The position numbers and the translations under genes were made by a program. A stretch of 64,000 nucleotides of DNA from positions 7,266,945 to 7,330,944 of the forward strand of contig JARCOQ010000017.1 of assembly GCA_029207755.1 (NCBI GenBank). The letters are read 5' to 3'. The notes beneath the pieces were generated by a model. It made no database searches. It was not told the DNA's origin and saw only the letters and a program-made list of their open reading frames with translations. Positions 13,789 to 32,060 of the stretch are shown piece by piece; the stretch's first letter is position 1, and each line of letters begins with the position of its first letter. Origin of the DNA: Chamaea fasciata. Lineage: Eukaryota; Chordata; Aves; Passeriformes; Sylviidae.

Positions 13789-14066
13789 CACAAGTGCCTG
13801 GAGTGACAGGACAAGGGGTAACATCTTCACACTGACAGAGGGCAGAGTCAGATGGGATATTAGGAAAAAAATCTTCCTTCTGAGAGCGGTGAGGCTCTGG
13901 CACAGGTTGTCCAGAGGAGCTATGGCTGCCCCATCTCTGGAAGCGTCCAAGGCCAGGCTGGGTGTGGCCTGGAGCAACTTGGTGTAGTGGAAGGTGTCCC
14001 TGCCTGTGGCAGGGGGTTGGAACAAATGAGGTCTCTTCCAATCCAAGGTATTCTGTAATTCTGTGA
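13789..14066 (+). repeat. CR1-type LINE 3' fragment
   Basis: About 280 bases of CR1 3' sequence, starting in the 'aacatcttcacactgac' region, passing through 'gtgaggctctggcacagg' and 'gtccaaggccaggctgg', and ending in the diagnostic ATTCTGTAATTCTGTG 8-mer repeats at 14050-14065. The tail defines plus orientation. It is 5' truncated, as is usual for this family. Confidence 0.85.
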
Positions 14067-15708
14067 ATAAGGGGTCCAAGCTAGTTTCCAGATTTTCTTT
14101 GGGAGAGAGGGGCTTTTGTTGCAGAGTGACCTGTAGCAAGGACCTGTCTGTTCCCACTGCCCTCTCCCTGCCTATTGCTACTACTCTGCCTGCCTGCTCT
14201 GGGTTTCACATGCTGGTTCTTTGCAGCTGGTGGTTGCTGGTGCTGAGGCAGATGTGCTGGGCTGGCTCCAGCGTGCTCCTGTAGTGCTCTGGAGCTCAGG
14301 CAAAGGCCTTATTCCACACATCCCTGAGATGTCATTGTGGGAGCAGCCTGGGATGGGGAACATAGCTGGACATAGCTTGACCTTTGGAGAGCAGTAGATT
14401 TCTCCACTTGACTGCAGAAAGCCTGGGAACTACTGCCCCTAGTACAGGCTGCACTGTGAGCCCTGACAGGGTTCCTGCCTCTGTGGGCAGGGTTTCTCCA
14501 CACTCCTCCTGCAGGGCAGGTCATTTCCCCAATATCAGCTCCCCCTGGAGCCTCACAGATGCTCTGCCTTCACTTGTCAAATCCCCAGCCAGCTCAGATG
14601 TGCATTTGCAGCAGCTACTTGATGTGCAAGGCAGAGTCTTCCTCACTCCGGACAAGGAAGGCTCTGCCTCCCTGCCACGTGCAGGATGCAGCCGTGTCTG
14701 CCGTCACGCTTCTGGGCATCACCAAGATGCTAAGCCGCACAGGTCGACCCAAGGAGCTCTCCCAGAGAGGAGAGTGGTCTGCAGAGAGGCAAGATCGGTG
14801 TCCCAGGGTGCTGCTTTCTCACATGCAGAGGCGCATTTTCACACGTGCAGCTCACCCTCTCGAGCGCGCTCGCCCACGCCGAGCCTGCCCGGCTCGAGCC
14901 GCAGGCTGTGGGGGTGGTTTGAAGTGTTTATGACTCAGGCTCGAGAACACATTGTTAAAGCAAAGCTCTGCGTTGTGGTGTTGTTGCTGACTTTCAAGTG
15001 AAATGGGCAGAGCCGTGCAGAGCGCCGTCCTACCTGCTGAGAGCATCAAGGGAACAAAAGCTACCACAAAACCGTGCAGCCCTGAGAAATGCCTTTGTAA
15101 TTTTAGAAACATAACTGCTGTGGAAATAAGATGTTGTATGAGTAAGTGCTCCTCGGTGGTGCAAGCCTAATGCCTCAGCCATCCCCGCGGGACAAGGCTT
15201 TTGAGATTGCATGCTTGCAGTTTGGAATACAAGGGACCTGACTCTCGCTGCGGGTTGTAAAAGGCAGAAAGTAAACTGGGACCAGAAGCTGAGAGGCAGG
15301 AACAGGCTGGCACAGGAAAGGCAGATACTCTGCTCCCCTGGGTGTCCAGGGGGAAGCTGGCCCTCTAGCCTGGTGGGCAGAGCAGCGTCACTGCTTTCTC
15401 TATGGCAGGGGCTGTGGAGGAGTTATTGCTAATTGCTGCGTGAGGAAAACTAATTCAGTGCCTTCTGGAATGCTATTTTTTTGGGATTGTGCCCCTGATT
15501 TTGTACACTGCTCCCTAGTACCATTACAATGAGGGTCTGTCACGAGGGAAGTGGGAATTTGAGGCATTCCTTGACTCAGTTTCCTGGTTCCCCAGCTGTC
15601 CATGTGATGCTGCAGCCTGTCTCTCAGTCCAGCCTCTTGCACAGCAGCCCCATGCCCAGTGTTCATCTCTCCTCACTCTCTGCAGGGCTCTTCTGGAGGA
15701 GCTCACAG

Positions 15709-15728
15709 CTTTTACAGCTCTGTAAAAG
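15709..15728. repeat. Perfect short inverted repeat
   Basis: CTTTTACAG (15709-15717) is followed by a two-base spacer and its exact reverse complement CTGTAAAAG (15720-15728). It lies in the gene-free interval. Nothing around it suggests a known binding site or RNA gene. Confidence 0.5.
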
Positions 15729-16638
15729 TGCAGGACAGAGCCCACCTGCTGCACTGGAGCTGCTTGGGGATCAGGAAAACCGAAACGTGGTGTAACCCAG
15801 AACCCGAGGTGCTCATGAGCCTGTTAGCCCTGAGCATCATCCAAGGTGGTTGAGAGGGGAGGTCAGCCCTGGTCTGCACTGTCCTGACAGAATGGCCTTG
15901 GGACAGGTCTGCCTGTAGGAGCGTGACTGTCACCAAGGCCACACACTGCTCCAGCCGAGCCTGCACGAGCTGTCCACTCTCAGTGTGGCCTTACCCTGTA
16001 TCCCACAGGATACTCCTGGTCTTGTTCAATGCTGAGGTGTGTCACATTAGATAGAAAATTCAGTTTGGGGCTGGGGGGAAGTCAGTGCTGTAGGTTGCCT
16101 CTGGGAACTTGCCAGATACTTGAGATCAGTGTGGTGTTTACTGAAGTTAACCACATCCAAATAAAAGAGAGGTTTTGCCAATAGTCCTTTTCCTGCTTGC
16201 TGAAACATTCCTTGTGCTTCCCCTGCTGATCTATAGAAATCCCCTGGGCTCTGGTCTTTGCAGTCTCTCTCCTCACTGCCTCCATTACAGCCACTTTAAG
16301 TCTGATGCAATTTGTACTTTTTTTAATGTTACAGAACTTGAAGCTCTGGATTGTGGTTCAGTAGAACAGGAAAGGACAATGTCAGAGCTCAACAGAGCAC
16401 TGTGCCTCAATTAGATCTGTGTCTCATTCGTTAGCAGCCTCTCATCTCCTGCAAATATGCCTTGAGAAGGATCAGGGGAAACACCAGAGATGTGACCCTG
16501 TTGACAAGACAAGCCCAAGAGGAGCAAATGACACAGATGCTCACTGATCAGCTTTTGCCTTGGAGCTCTGGCTGGTGGAGGAGTGGGTGTGGGACCAGAG
16601 AAAGGTTTGGTTTGAAATGGACCTTAATGTTTATCTCA

Positions 16639-16775
16639 TTTCAACCCCTGCCATGGGCAGGGACACCTTCCACTAGGCCAGACTGTGCCAAACCCCACCC
16701 AACCTGGCCTTGAACAATTCCAGGGATCGGGCATCAACAGCTTCTCTGTGCCACTGCCTCACCACCCTTAAACAG
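16639..16775 (-). repeat. CR1-type LINE 3' fragment, minus orientation
   Basis: Reverse-oriented CR1 words are present: 'ggacaccttccactaggcc', 'acccaacctggccttgaac' and 'ttccagggat', then 'ctctgtgccactgcctcacc'. This mirrors the plus-oriented copies at 13.8 kb and 30.4 kb. The 3' tail is lost or degraded. Confidence 0.8.
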
Positions 16776-17599
16776 TGGGTCAGAGCAGGAGAAGAATCTG
16801 CCCGTGTGCCTGATCCCTCAGATTTGCTCTGCAAGAGACTCTGAAGGCTCATGAACATGGAACACCACCAAGCAGGACCTGGGGATCCAGGCTGGCCCAA
16901 GGGAGGGTTGTGTGTTGGAAGCATTGCACCCTGACCACCTAGATTCCAGCAGCTGGGGAAGCGCCCACAGCACCCCAGCTGCCATGAGCAGCTTGCCTGT
17001 GGGTGCCAGGTGGAGCAATAGCCAGCCAAAAATAGGTATGCTTGTCTTGGAAGGTTATGATGTCACTTGGGGTTTAAATCATCCTTGGAGACAAGCAGCA
17101 GCTGTGGTTTAGCTGTCAGCCAGAGGAGTGTATCATTTCTAAGGTGGGATTGTTCCCTGGAGTCTCAGCTGCAGAAGAAGCCAGGGCTGCTCTCTGCACA
17201 AAGGCTTGCTCTCTTGCTGGGCCATTCCCTACCAGATAACAGGCTGTGGTTTTTCTTCCAGACCTTCCTGCTGGACGTTGTGCAGGTAAGTGGCCACATG
17301 AGATGGGGTTATCTGCAAAGGGGTTCAGCAGTCTGGGGCAAAGGTAGACTTTGGTAGGTAGCTGAAAGCCATCAGAAATGCATTCAGACTCACATGATCA
17401 AAATCGTGGATCAAAATCACATGACTATAAATATTGGCAGTGGAGATGTTTTTGGGCCATTTCAACACTTGGAGGGGTGTCCAGGGAATACAGATGAAAC
17501 ATTGGCTGGAACAAGCTGCATCATGCTGCTGCTCACAGCCTTTCCCCAGGACTTCTTTCCCTTTCAGACTGTTGTTTCCCTTCCCCCTGCCCCCCTCCC

Positions 17600-17974
17600 T
17601 GGCTGGAACCATTCCACATCTCTTTGATCATTTTCCTTGGAAGAGACTGGGGTCCAGTCTGCTACTGGCTTCCTGGTCAGCAAGAGCCCGAGGAGAAAAT
17701 ATGGCAAAAAGCTGGTCCCATGGTGAACGCCTGTGAAGATACCTCAAGAGGGTTTTTGCTGTGTTTAAATTCCTTGAGCACAAAGAGAAGTGTTCTGAAG
17801 GTTTTATTCTGATTTTTTTTTCTTTTCTTTCAGTTCTGTTTAAATAAAGTTTTCTTTATACCTTTTAAAGTCTGAACCTGCTTTGCTCTCCTGTTAATTC
17901 TTATCTTGAAACAGAAAATAAGTAGGTAATTCTAGTGGGTGCCCTGGCATTTGGCCAACGCTCAACCCACCACA
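17600..17974 (+). mobile_element. LTR-like 3' end (possible ERVL-type LTR)
   Basis: This stretch has a T-rich block, an AATAAA signal (near 17842) inside 'ctgtttaaataaagttttc', and ends in CAACCCACCACA at 17963-17974. That ending has the terminal CA typical of avian endogenous retrovirus LTRs. The bases after it (about 17975-18050) also resemble sequence I associate with ERVL internal starts. I could not fix the 5' TG boundary, a target-site duplication or any gag/pol frame. The alternatives are a heavily truncated LTR or chance resemblance. Confidence 0.35.
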
Positions 17975-20194
17975 TTATTTAGTGCATTGGCCGGGAAACT
18001 CAAATTGGCAAACCAAAACCACTACACTAAATTGGTGAGACACTCCACTGGGAGGTGAGGTTTTTGAGGGATTCAGTGCTCCAAGAGGGTGTGGTGGGAC
18101 ATATGGAGTCAGTTGTGCCAGCAGCTCTTCTCCAGGCTCTAACTGGGGGCAGATCTTGCATGCAGAGGGTCACTGCTGCCCCAGGGTTCTGCTGCAGGGC
18201 AAGGACTTGAAGCAGTTAAGCAAGAAAGTAAGAGATGTTAAAAATTCGGACATTACGTTTTCTCTCAAATGTTAGTGCTTCCTCTCACAGATCTTGATCT
18301 CACAGTAGCTGGGCTGTGGTTTGGAGGCTGGGGAAGAGGCTGTACTGTGTAGCTCAGCTTGTGCAAGGAGCAGTGTGACCACCTTATCTGAGGGTTGCAT
18401 CTGGCCAGCTCTGCTTCCTCCTCAGGGCTGCTCCAAGCCCTGTGCTGTCCAGGGTGCTCTGCTACAGCATGGTGTGATCCCTACCCCGTCTCCCTGAAAT
18501 TCCTGTAGCACCTGTTCAGGTACAGCTCCTTCCAGACTGTAAGGAACATGGTGCCTGGGGCTGACTGTCTCACACATCATCCTGTGCTGCGAGGAATGGG
18601 GCACGGCCACTGGGGATTTCCAGCCTTTCTGGGAAGGGACCTGGAACAGAGCCTGGGAGAGCTGCAGCTGGGGAGTATGAGGGATGGATGCAGTTTGAAG
18701 CCATTGCCCATTGTCCTACCCCTGCCAGAGTTCTCACCAAGGTTTCACGAGTGCTTGGGTTCCTTTTAACCTATGTCAGGCAGAGTGTGGCAGCTCGGAA
18801 TAAACCCGGGCTGGAGAGGCTGAGTTCATCCAGACACAGATTTGCTGCACTGTCAGGATGTGCTGCTGTGCGGGAAAGACATTGCTTCCTGTTGCTTCCT
18901 GTTCCCTGTCCCAAAGGCCTGGTTTGTGTCCCAATCCCCTCCCTTTCCCAGCTGGCAGGCACGCAGAAGGGGTCCTGCTGCAGCCCCCATCCTCCCACCT
19001 AACCAGAGCTTCTTCCTGGCAGGTCCTGATAGATCTGGGCAAGGCAGATTTATGCTTTCCTCCGGATTGCAGTGCTGGGAGGAAGGGCCCCCACCAGCCC
19101 CAGAGCAGCCCTGAGACATTGGAGTGTGGAGGTGTCACTTAGCCTGGTGGGAACACAAGCAACACAGGGGTTGTTTTTGAGAGGAAACAATTTTTGACCA
19201 GTTTTTAGGGAAAATAGTGCCGAGATAGTGGATGTCTTTGTGCTCAGACTGCCCTTTCATCGGGAAAGGTTTAGAATTTCTTTGAACAAAGGTGAAGTTG
19301 AAGCCAGCAGTGGGTTAAAGCATGAACAGAAATACCACCTGGCAGCAGGGGGGTGGGAGTCAGCTCGGTCCACCTCCCTGGGCCATGTCACCTGAGTCAC
19401 TTCTGGGAAAAGAGGAGAGAATGGGCTGTACTGCCTCGGGTCAGCAGCTGGGAGGGGTTGGCAGCTTGTCCTGGGTTTTGACAGGTTGGGAGGTTATGGC
19501 AGAAGTGTCAAATGAATTTCAAGAAAGGCTGAACTTTTAAATCGTAGCCCATAGCTACATCTCCCACAGCAGCATCTTCAGAAGCTGCTGGCACCCCCAC
19601 ATCTCTCCTGGCAACAGTGAGGGGGCAGTGGGGGGAGAGGGGGGGAAATCAGCCATCCCGGGTCTGTAGTGCTGGGCTGGGCTCAGCCTTGTGCAGAGGC
19701 AGAGAGGGAGGCTGGTTATTTTTAGGGCTGGAGAAGGATCTGACCGTAGGTTGACCTTGCAACTCTCCAGTCTGGTGCACATTGGCCGGATTTGAGCAAA
19801 TTGCTCCCCAGTTGTGTGATGAATTAATGCAAAGCCTTAAGTCTCATGGTGCAACACTGCGATCAATGGGGCGATGGTGTTTGAGAGCAGTGTCAGGAAG
19901 GTCACAGCAGCCCTGGTTCAAAAACATTTCTCTGATGAAAAAAGAACCTCATGTTTTTCTCTTTTTCCCCTTTATTGTGGTTTAGTTTTCTGGAGAGTAA
20001 AGGCTGTTCCTTGGGATCACCTGGCTCAGCCTGGTCAGGTGTTGGGATGCACTGCACTCTGCCACTGCCCTGCTCCCAGTTTGGCTGCCTCTGGATTTAG
20101 GAACAGTACAGGAGCAAGGTCACTGCCCTGGTCCTGCTGGCCACACTATTGCTCATCTCGGTGCCATCGCCCTTCTTGCCCACCTGAGCACATA

Positions 20195-20470
20195 CAAGCT
20201 CATGTTCAGCTGCTGCTGTCCAGCACCTCCAAATCTCTTCTCAGATTTCCAGCCACTTTGTCCCAAATCTGGAACACTGCATGTGGTTGCTGTGACCTGA
20301 GGGCAGGACCTGGCACTTGTCCTTGTTGAATCTCATACCTTTGGCCTTGGAGCATCGATTCAGCCTGCCCAGATCCCTCTGTGGATCTGTCCTTCCCTCC
20401 AGCAAATCTGCAGCTGCTGGTGTGTGTGGTGCCTGCCAGACCACTGCTGCCTGGGGTGGTGTTTCTGTAG
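20195..20470. repeat. Dispersed avian-type repeat, family not assigned
   Basis: Words such as 'ggcacttgtccttgttgaat', 'ctcatacctttggcc', 'atcgattcagcctgcccag' and 'atccctctgtggatc' match a repeat I recognise as common in bird genomes. I cannot say whether it is a CR1 subfamily or LTR-derived. No coding potential. Confidence 0.5.
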
Positions 20471-21563
20471 CTCAAATAATGTCCCTTTTATTTTTTTACA
20501 GTATTACATCTCAATGGTCATGCTTGTCCCTCTTGGCATTTCTGACTTTGTGAGTACTGTCAGCGGATGATCCTGAGGGCAGGGAATGACTGGAGCAGAA
20601 TTCACTAGTTTTCAAGCCTTTGTGCTTTCTCAAGAGTTTAGGCACTGGAATGTGACCTGAACCTGAGTCTGACCAGCTGGACCCTGAGCACCAAGGGGCT
20701 GGTCAAACCTGGCTGAGTTCCTTGCCCCTGTTGAAACACTGCTTGTTGCAGTGACCTTGCTGCTGGTAAGACGAGCAGGTTATGCCAGGGACGTAAAAAA
20801 ACCCAAAACACCCCACCCTGAGCGAGAGCTGCTGTGCCTGACGTGTGCAAGCGTGCCTGTGCCAGTGTGCCATGGGCTCCAGCATGGGCATACATCCAGC
20901 AGCATTTTCCCCTTTCATATCCTTGTTTATCACTAGTTCTTCTAGAGAGAGCAGGCCCAGCTCTCAGCAAAGACAACATTACTAAGTAGGGATGAGAACA
21001 TGCCCCTTTTTCTACCCTGTTGTTTTTCACCTTAACTCAGGGCCTTACACATCTGCCCTCCTGATGTGGAAAGTCAGGGACCACCGGCACCTTCAGTGTG
21101 TTGGAGCTTTAAGGTAAAACATAATGCTATGGCATCATACAAGAAAAAAAACTACCCTTGGTATTTCAGTATTTAAAAGATACAAGCTAGGGACAGAAGA
21201 AATTAAAATTTGCTTCATGCTATTATCTGTTATTTTAAGAGTCTCCTCCTCTTGTGTCCCATTTTAATGCACTTGCTGAGAATCCTGGCTTTTTATTAGT
21301 CTCTTGGCTGTCCTTGGAACTTCTCTGTTCCCTTGTGGAGGCTCAAGTTAACCTCCTTGAAGTAAAGAAATAGGACGCTTTGAGGCAAAAATCCTGTGGC
21401 TGGAGTGATTCTTTTTTTGACCAAAAAAGAAAATAGCTGCTGCTGTTGCCAGAAAAAGTCCTTTTGAGTATGGCATTGTTCAAACCTGCATATTTTTTGC
21501 TGAGCCTGTCCCAGCGATGCGGAGCCAGCACTGACCTCCATCTGCACAGTGGGGAGCAGCATT

Positions 21564-21920
21564 AATCACAGAATTGTTACGGTTGGAAAAGATATTTAAG
21601 GTCATTGAGTCCCAGCATGAACAAGGCCACCACTAAACCATGTCCCCAAGTGCCATATCCACACGTCTTTTAAATTCCTTTGGGGATGACGACTCCACTG
21701 CCCTGCGCAGCCTGTGCTGGTGTCTGATCATCCTTTTGAACAAAATTTCCTCAATATCCAACCTAAACCCCCTGTGGCACAACTTGAGGCATTTTTTCTT
21801 GTCCTGTCCCTTGTTCCCTGGGAGCAGAGCCTGACCCCCACCTGGCTTCACGCTGCTGTCAGGGAGTTGCAGAGAACAAGATCCCCCCTGAACCTCCTTT
21901 TCTCCAGGCTGAGCCCCACC
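21564..21920 (-). repeat. CR1-type LINE 3' fragment, minus orientation
   Basis: It begins with the reversed 3' tail (AATCACAGAATTGTTACGG, then 'ttggaaaagatatttaagg') and extends upstream through 'accatgtccccaagtgcc', 'ttgtcctgtcccttgttcc' and 'cctccttttctccaggctg'. About 350 bases. It faces a plus-oriented copy only 250 bases away. Confidence 0.85.
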
Positions 21921-22167
21921 CCAGCACTTTCAGCGGCTCCTGGTGCTCCAGACCCTTCCCCAGTTCCATTCCCTTCTCTGGACATGCTCCCGGCCCTCAC
22001 TATCCGTCTTGATCCCAGGACTAGAGGTTTCTCAGCAGTGCCGAGCAGGGGGGACGGGCACTGCCCTGGTCCTGCTGGTCACACGCGGAGGGGACAAGCC
22101 AGGACGCTGTTGGCCTTTGGGGTTCGCAGGGAGCCCTGGGTCTGCACTGCCGCCTCGACTGCGTCCA

Positions 22168-22437
22168 GCGGAACAAAGGACAGGACGAGAGGACGTGCTC
22201 TTAAGATGCACCAGGGGAGGTTTAGGTTGGACATTGGGTGAAATTCTTTCAGTGAAAGGGTCATTAGACCTCGGAATGGGCTCCCCAGGGAGGTGATGGA
22301 GTCACCGTCCCTGGAGGTGTTTCAGCAAAGACTGGACGTGGCGCTCAGTGCGCTGCTGTACTTGACATGTTGGTGTTGGGTCAGAGGTTGAACTCGCTGA
22401 CCTCAGAGGCTCTTTGCAACCTAACTGATTCTGTGCT
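22168..22437 (+). repeat. CR1-type LINE 3' fragment next to the FKBP1A promoter
   Basis: It starts near 'ggaacaaaggacaggacgag', continues through 'ttaggttggacattgggtg' and 'ctccccagggaggtgatgg', and ends with 'ctaactgattctgtgctgg'. It abuts the CpG island of FKBP1A and is opposite in direction to the copy at 21564-21920. Confidence 0.85.
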
Positions 22438-22775
22438 GGGCCACGCACCCCGCAGCAGTGCGGGCTGGAAATGGCGATAAAAGGGCAAAGCCCGCGGGGC
22501 CCCGCGCCCGGAAGGTCCCTCATGGCCGGGCCCGCGTTCCCCCGGCAACGGCGGTGCCGAGATGGCGGCGGCGCGGGGGGGCGGAAGATGGCGGCGGCCA
22601 GGGCGGCACCGCCGGGCGGGCTCTATGGAAGGTCGGGCGGGATCTTTGGAAGTGACGGGCGGGCTCCATGGCAGGGCGGGCGGGCTCTATGGCGGTGACC
22701 GCCGCGGCTGCGCACACGCGGCCCCTCCTCCGTCGGGCTGCGGGCGCTGCGGGTGCGAGCGGCACCGGCACCGGC

Positions 22776-29768
<6,993 letters not shown>

Positions 29769-29792
29769 CCCATCCCAGCACCCTGTCCTTGG

Positions 29793-30805
29793 GTAAGGAG
29801 GGGCACCTTCTGTCAGGGACTGTGTGGATGGATTGAGGACAGCTCAAGGCCCCTGTGTTTGATCTTGGGGCAGTGTGGGGAGGTGGGATGGGGGTGAGAG
29901 GGGGGCTGGGCAGTAGTGGGGATTATGAGGACAGGGCAGGTCTCTGGCTGTGGGTAGAAGTTGCTCTTGGGAGTCTGGTGAGCTGGGGTTCAGATCACTG
30001 CAGTGCTACATGCAGAGTTCCCAGCCTGGCAGAGCGGGTTCATGTAATGGAGGTGTTGCAGTGCCAGTTCTTTGTGCCTGGGGCTCTGAATGCTGTTGCT
30101 GCACCAAGGGGGCTCAGCTGCCACACCCCCTCCTGCCTTTCATGCTGCCAGGGCATGGGGCTGATGGTGTGGGCAGGAGGCTGTGACTATGACCCAAGGG
30201 TTGGAGCACTTCTGCTATGGAGACAGGCTGAGAGCTGGAGTTGCTCAGCCTGGAGAAGAGAAGGCTCTGGAGAAACCTTGGAGCACCTTCCAGAGCCTAA
30301 AGGGGCTCCAGGGGAGCTGGAGAGGGACTTCGCACAGGAAGTGACAGGGCAAGGCAGAACAGCTTCACACTGACAAAGAGCAAGGTTAGATTAGATATTG
30401 GGGAGAAGTTCTTCCCTGTGAGGGTGGAGAGGCCCTGGCACAGACTGTCCGGAGAAATTGTGGCTGCCTCATCCCTGGAAGTGTCCAAGGCCAGGTTGGA
30501 TGGGGCTTGGAGCAACCTGGTCTAGTGGACAGTGTGCCTACCTGTTCCAGGAGGCTGAAACGAGATGGGTCTTTAAGATCCCTTCCAACCCGGCCCGTTC
30601 TGTGATTCTGTGGGGCTCTGCTGTGGGGTGTGGGGTCCCCACGGTGTGGGCAGGGTGGGGCTGTTCTCCCCCCTGTGATCAAGGCGTGACTGCTGCTCTG
30701 AGGGCCTGGTATGGTTTGTGTGGAGGCTGCCATGCCCTGGGCACATCCCCTCCTTGTCTAGCAGGCAGGCAGCTCTGTCATGCTGCCTCTCCTCTCTCCC
30801 CACAG
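29793..30805 (+). other. FKBP1A: Probable intron in the FKBP1A 3' UTR
   Basis: A GTAAGG donor follows 24 bases after the stop codon. A strong pyrimidine-rich acceptor (CTCTCTCCCCACAG) ends at 30805. The sequence after 30806 resembles mammalian FKBP1A 3' UTR, while the sequence between does not and contains a CR1 insertion. From memory, the human gene also has four coding exons and a fifth, untranslated exon. A stop followed so closely by an intron should not trigger nonsense-mediated decay. Confidence 0.75.
30200..30612 (+). repeat. CR1-type LINE 3' end, about 410 bp
   Basis: This is the longest CR1 copy in the window. It runs from the 'ttggagcacttctgctatgg' region through 'cagcctggagaagagaaggc' and 'cttcacactgacaaagag', to the end 'cccttccaacccggcccgttctgtgattctgtg' (given only to identify the family). 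The ATTCTGTG tail shows plus orientation. It lies inside the FKBP1A 3'-UTR intron. Confidence 0.9.
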
Positions 30806-31830
30806 GTTTGGCACATGGAGGAATCCAGAATCTCAGCTTCAAGAAGAGTGCACATGACTTTGTACGGAGCTTTTCCTGATAGTCCACTACACTCATTGTA
30901 TAACCTTACACCTTGATTGAATGCCTTTGGTCACTAAGCTTTGCGTCTGACTCTTCCTCCTTGTATCGTGTTTTTATGTCTTTTTAAACTATACGCCGTA
31001 AACCTCAACTCTTTTTGGGTCAAGTTCTTAATCTTATTTTTGTTCCAGGTGTAGACTATGTTTTCCCAGTAGCACACAGATGGGCTGACCTTAGATAGGA
31101 ATAATTTGAACAAAAGGAATCCTGTTAGTTACTTGTTTTGGTGCAGATTTATGGTGTTTTCAAACCAGAAATTGCTGCTGCTGCAAAAGCCATAGCAGAG
31201 TGAGGTTGTTGAGGCTGAAGGGATGCAGAGAGCAAGGTAGCACTAGGATTGTTTATAGGAATTCTGCCTGGAACGGGACAGTGAGGGAGCCTGGCCTTTC
31301 CCTGCGCCCTGGGGAGCATCACTGCGGGCATTGTGGGTTTGCTCTGGGAGAGGAGGGCTGCTCTGCCCCTGCTTCACCCTGCCATCTCATGGTGGGCCTG
31401 CCTTCCCCTCCAGACCACTTTTGGATTTAGGGAGTTGGGTTTCCACCAGAGCTCCACCACACCCTGAAAATCCCGTAGCATGGAGCTTTCTTTTAAGAAA
31501 AAGGAAAACTGGACAAAGGGAAGGTGCTGTCTGCAGTGGAGGTGGTGGGGGCTCAACTCAACAAAAACACCTCTGTCCTCCTTCCCCGTGGAAAGGAACC
31601 ATTAGCCCCCGCTGTCCCTGCTCTGAGCACACCTGCCCATTCTCTCCTGCCACCTGATGCTGGTCATCGCTGCTTGCCTGGTCTCACAGGACGCATAGCT
31701 GTCCCCTGTGCCCTCTCCCTCTGCCCTGCCCAGTCTGTTGGTAACAGAAATCCCCGCCGGTCACTTCCTTCTCCGCCGCACAAAGGCATCCAGTTTATTA
31801 TCGCAATAAAAACGCTTTATGCTGGCTTTT
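30806..31830 (+). other. FKBP1A: FKBP1A 3'-UTR exon with polyadenylation signal
   Basis: After the acceptor at 30805 the sequence matches my memory of the mammalian FKBP1A 3' UTR in ordered blocks, for example 'gtgcacatga', 'ggagcttttcctgat', 'taaactatacgccgtaaac' and 'gctgcaaaagccatagcag'. An AATAAA at 31805-31810 is the likely poly(A) signal. Long-range conservation in an untranslated exon suggests regulatory RNA sites, which I did not try to name. Confidence 0.7.
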
Positions 31831-31879
31831 CTCAGCCCTGTGTCCTGGAGGTTTTTCCCTCGCCTGTCTGTCGCTCAGC

Positions 31880-32060
31880 AGGGGCTGGGCTGGGCTTGGG
31901 GTGCTGTGTTGGGTGCTGTTCTGGGCTCTTAGGGTGCTGTGCCAGGCTTATGGGGTGCTTTGGGTGCTGTGCCATGCTCATGGAGTGCTGTGGTTGCTGT
32001 GTCAGGGTCTCGGGGTGCAGTGCCAGGCCTGTGGGGTGCTGCGCCACGGTTGTGCTGCTG
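31880..32060. repeat. Degenerate GGGTGCTGTGCCAGG-type tandem repeat
   Basis: Five to seven imperfect units of about 25 to 35 bases contain 'gggtgctgtgcc' variants, directly downstream of the FKBP1A poly(A) signal. Unit length varies, so this is an old or eroded minisatellite. Confidence 0.6.

Larger units (their letters stand above)
6300..22440. other. 16-kb interval between NSFL1C and FKBP1A with no supported gene
   Basis: I read both strands here and found no exon with recognisable protein similarity plus matching splice sites. The open frames are short and low in complexity, or cross repeats. The interval holds CR1-type fragments (8836-8991, 13789-14066, 16639-16775, 21564-21920, 22168-22437), a second dispersed repeat (20195-20470), an LTR-like end near 17.6 to 18.0 kb and a 41-base A tract. 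A lineage-specific noncoding RNA or distal enhancer cannot be excluded from sequence alone. Confidence 0.6.

Noticed and set aside
14384..15001. 205-codon open frame on plus in the gene-free interval
   Set aside because: No recognisable similarity, no promoter, poly(A) signal or splice sites that would make it a gene; composition is like its surroundings.
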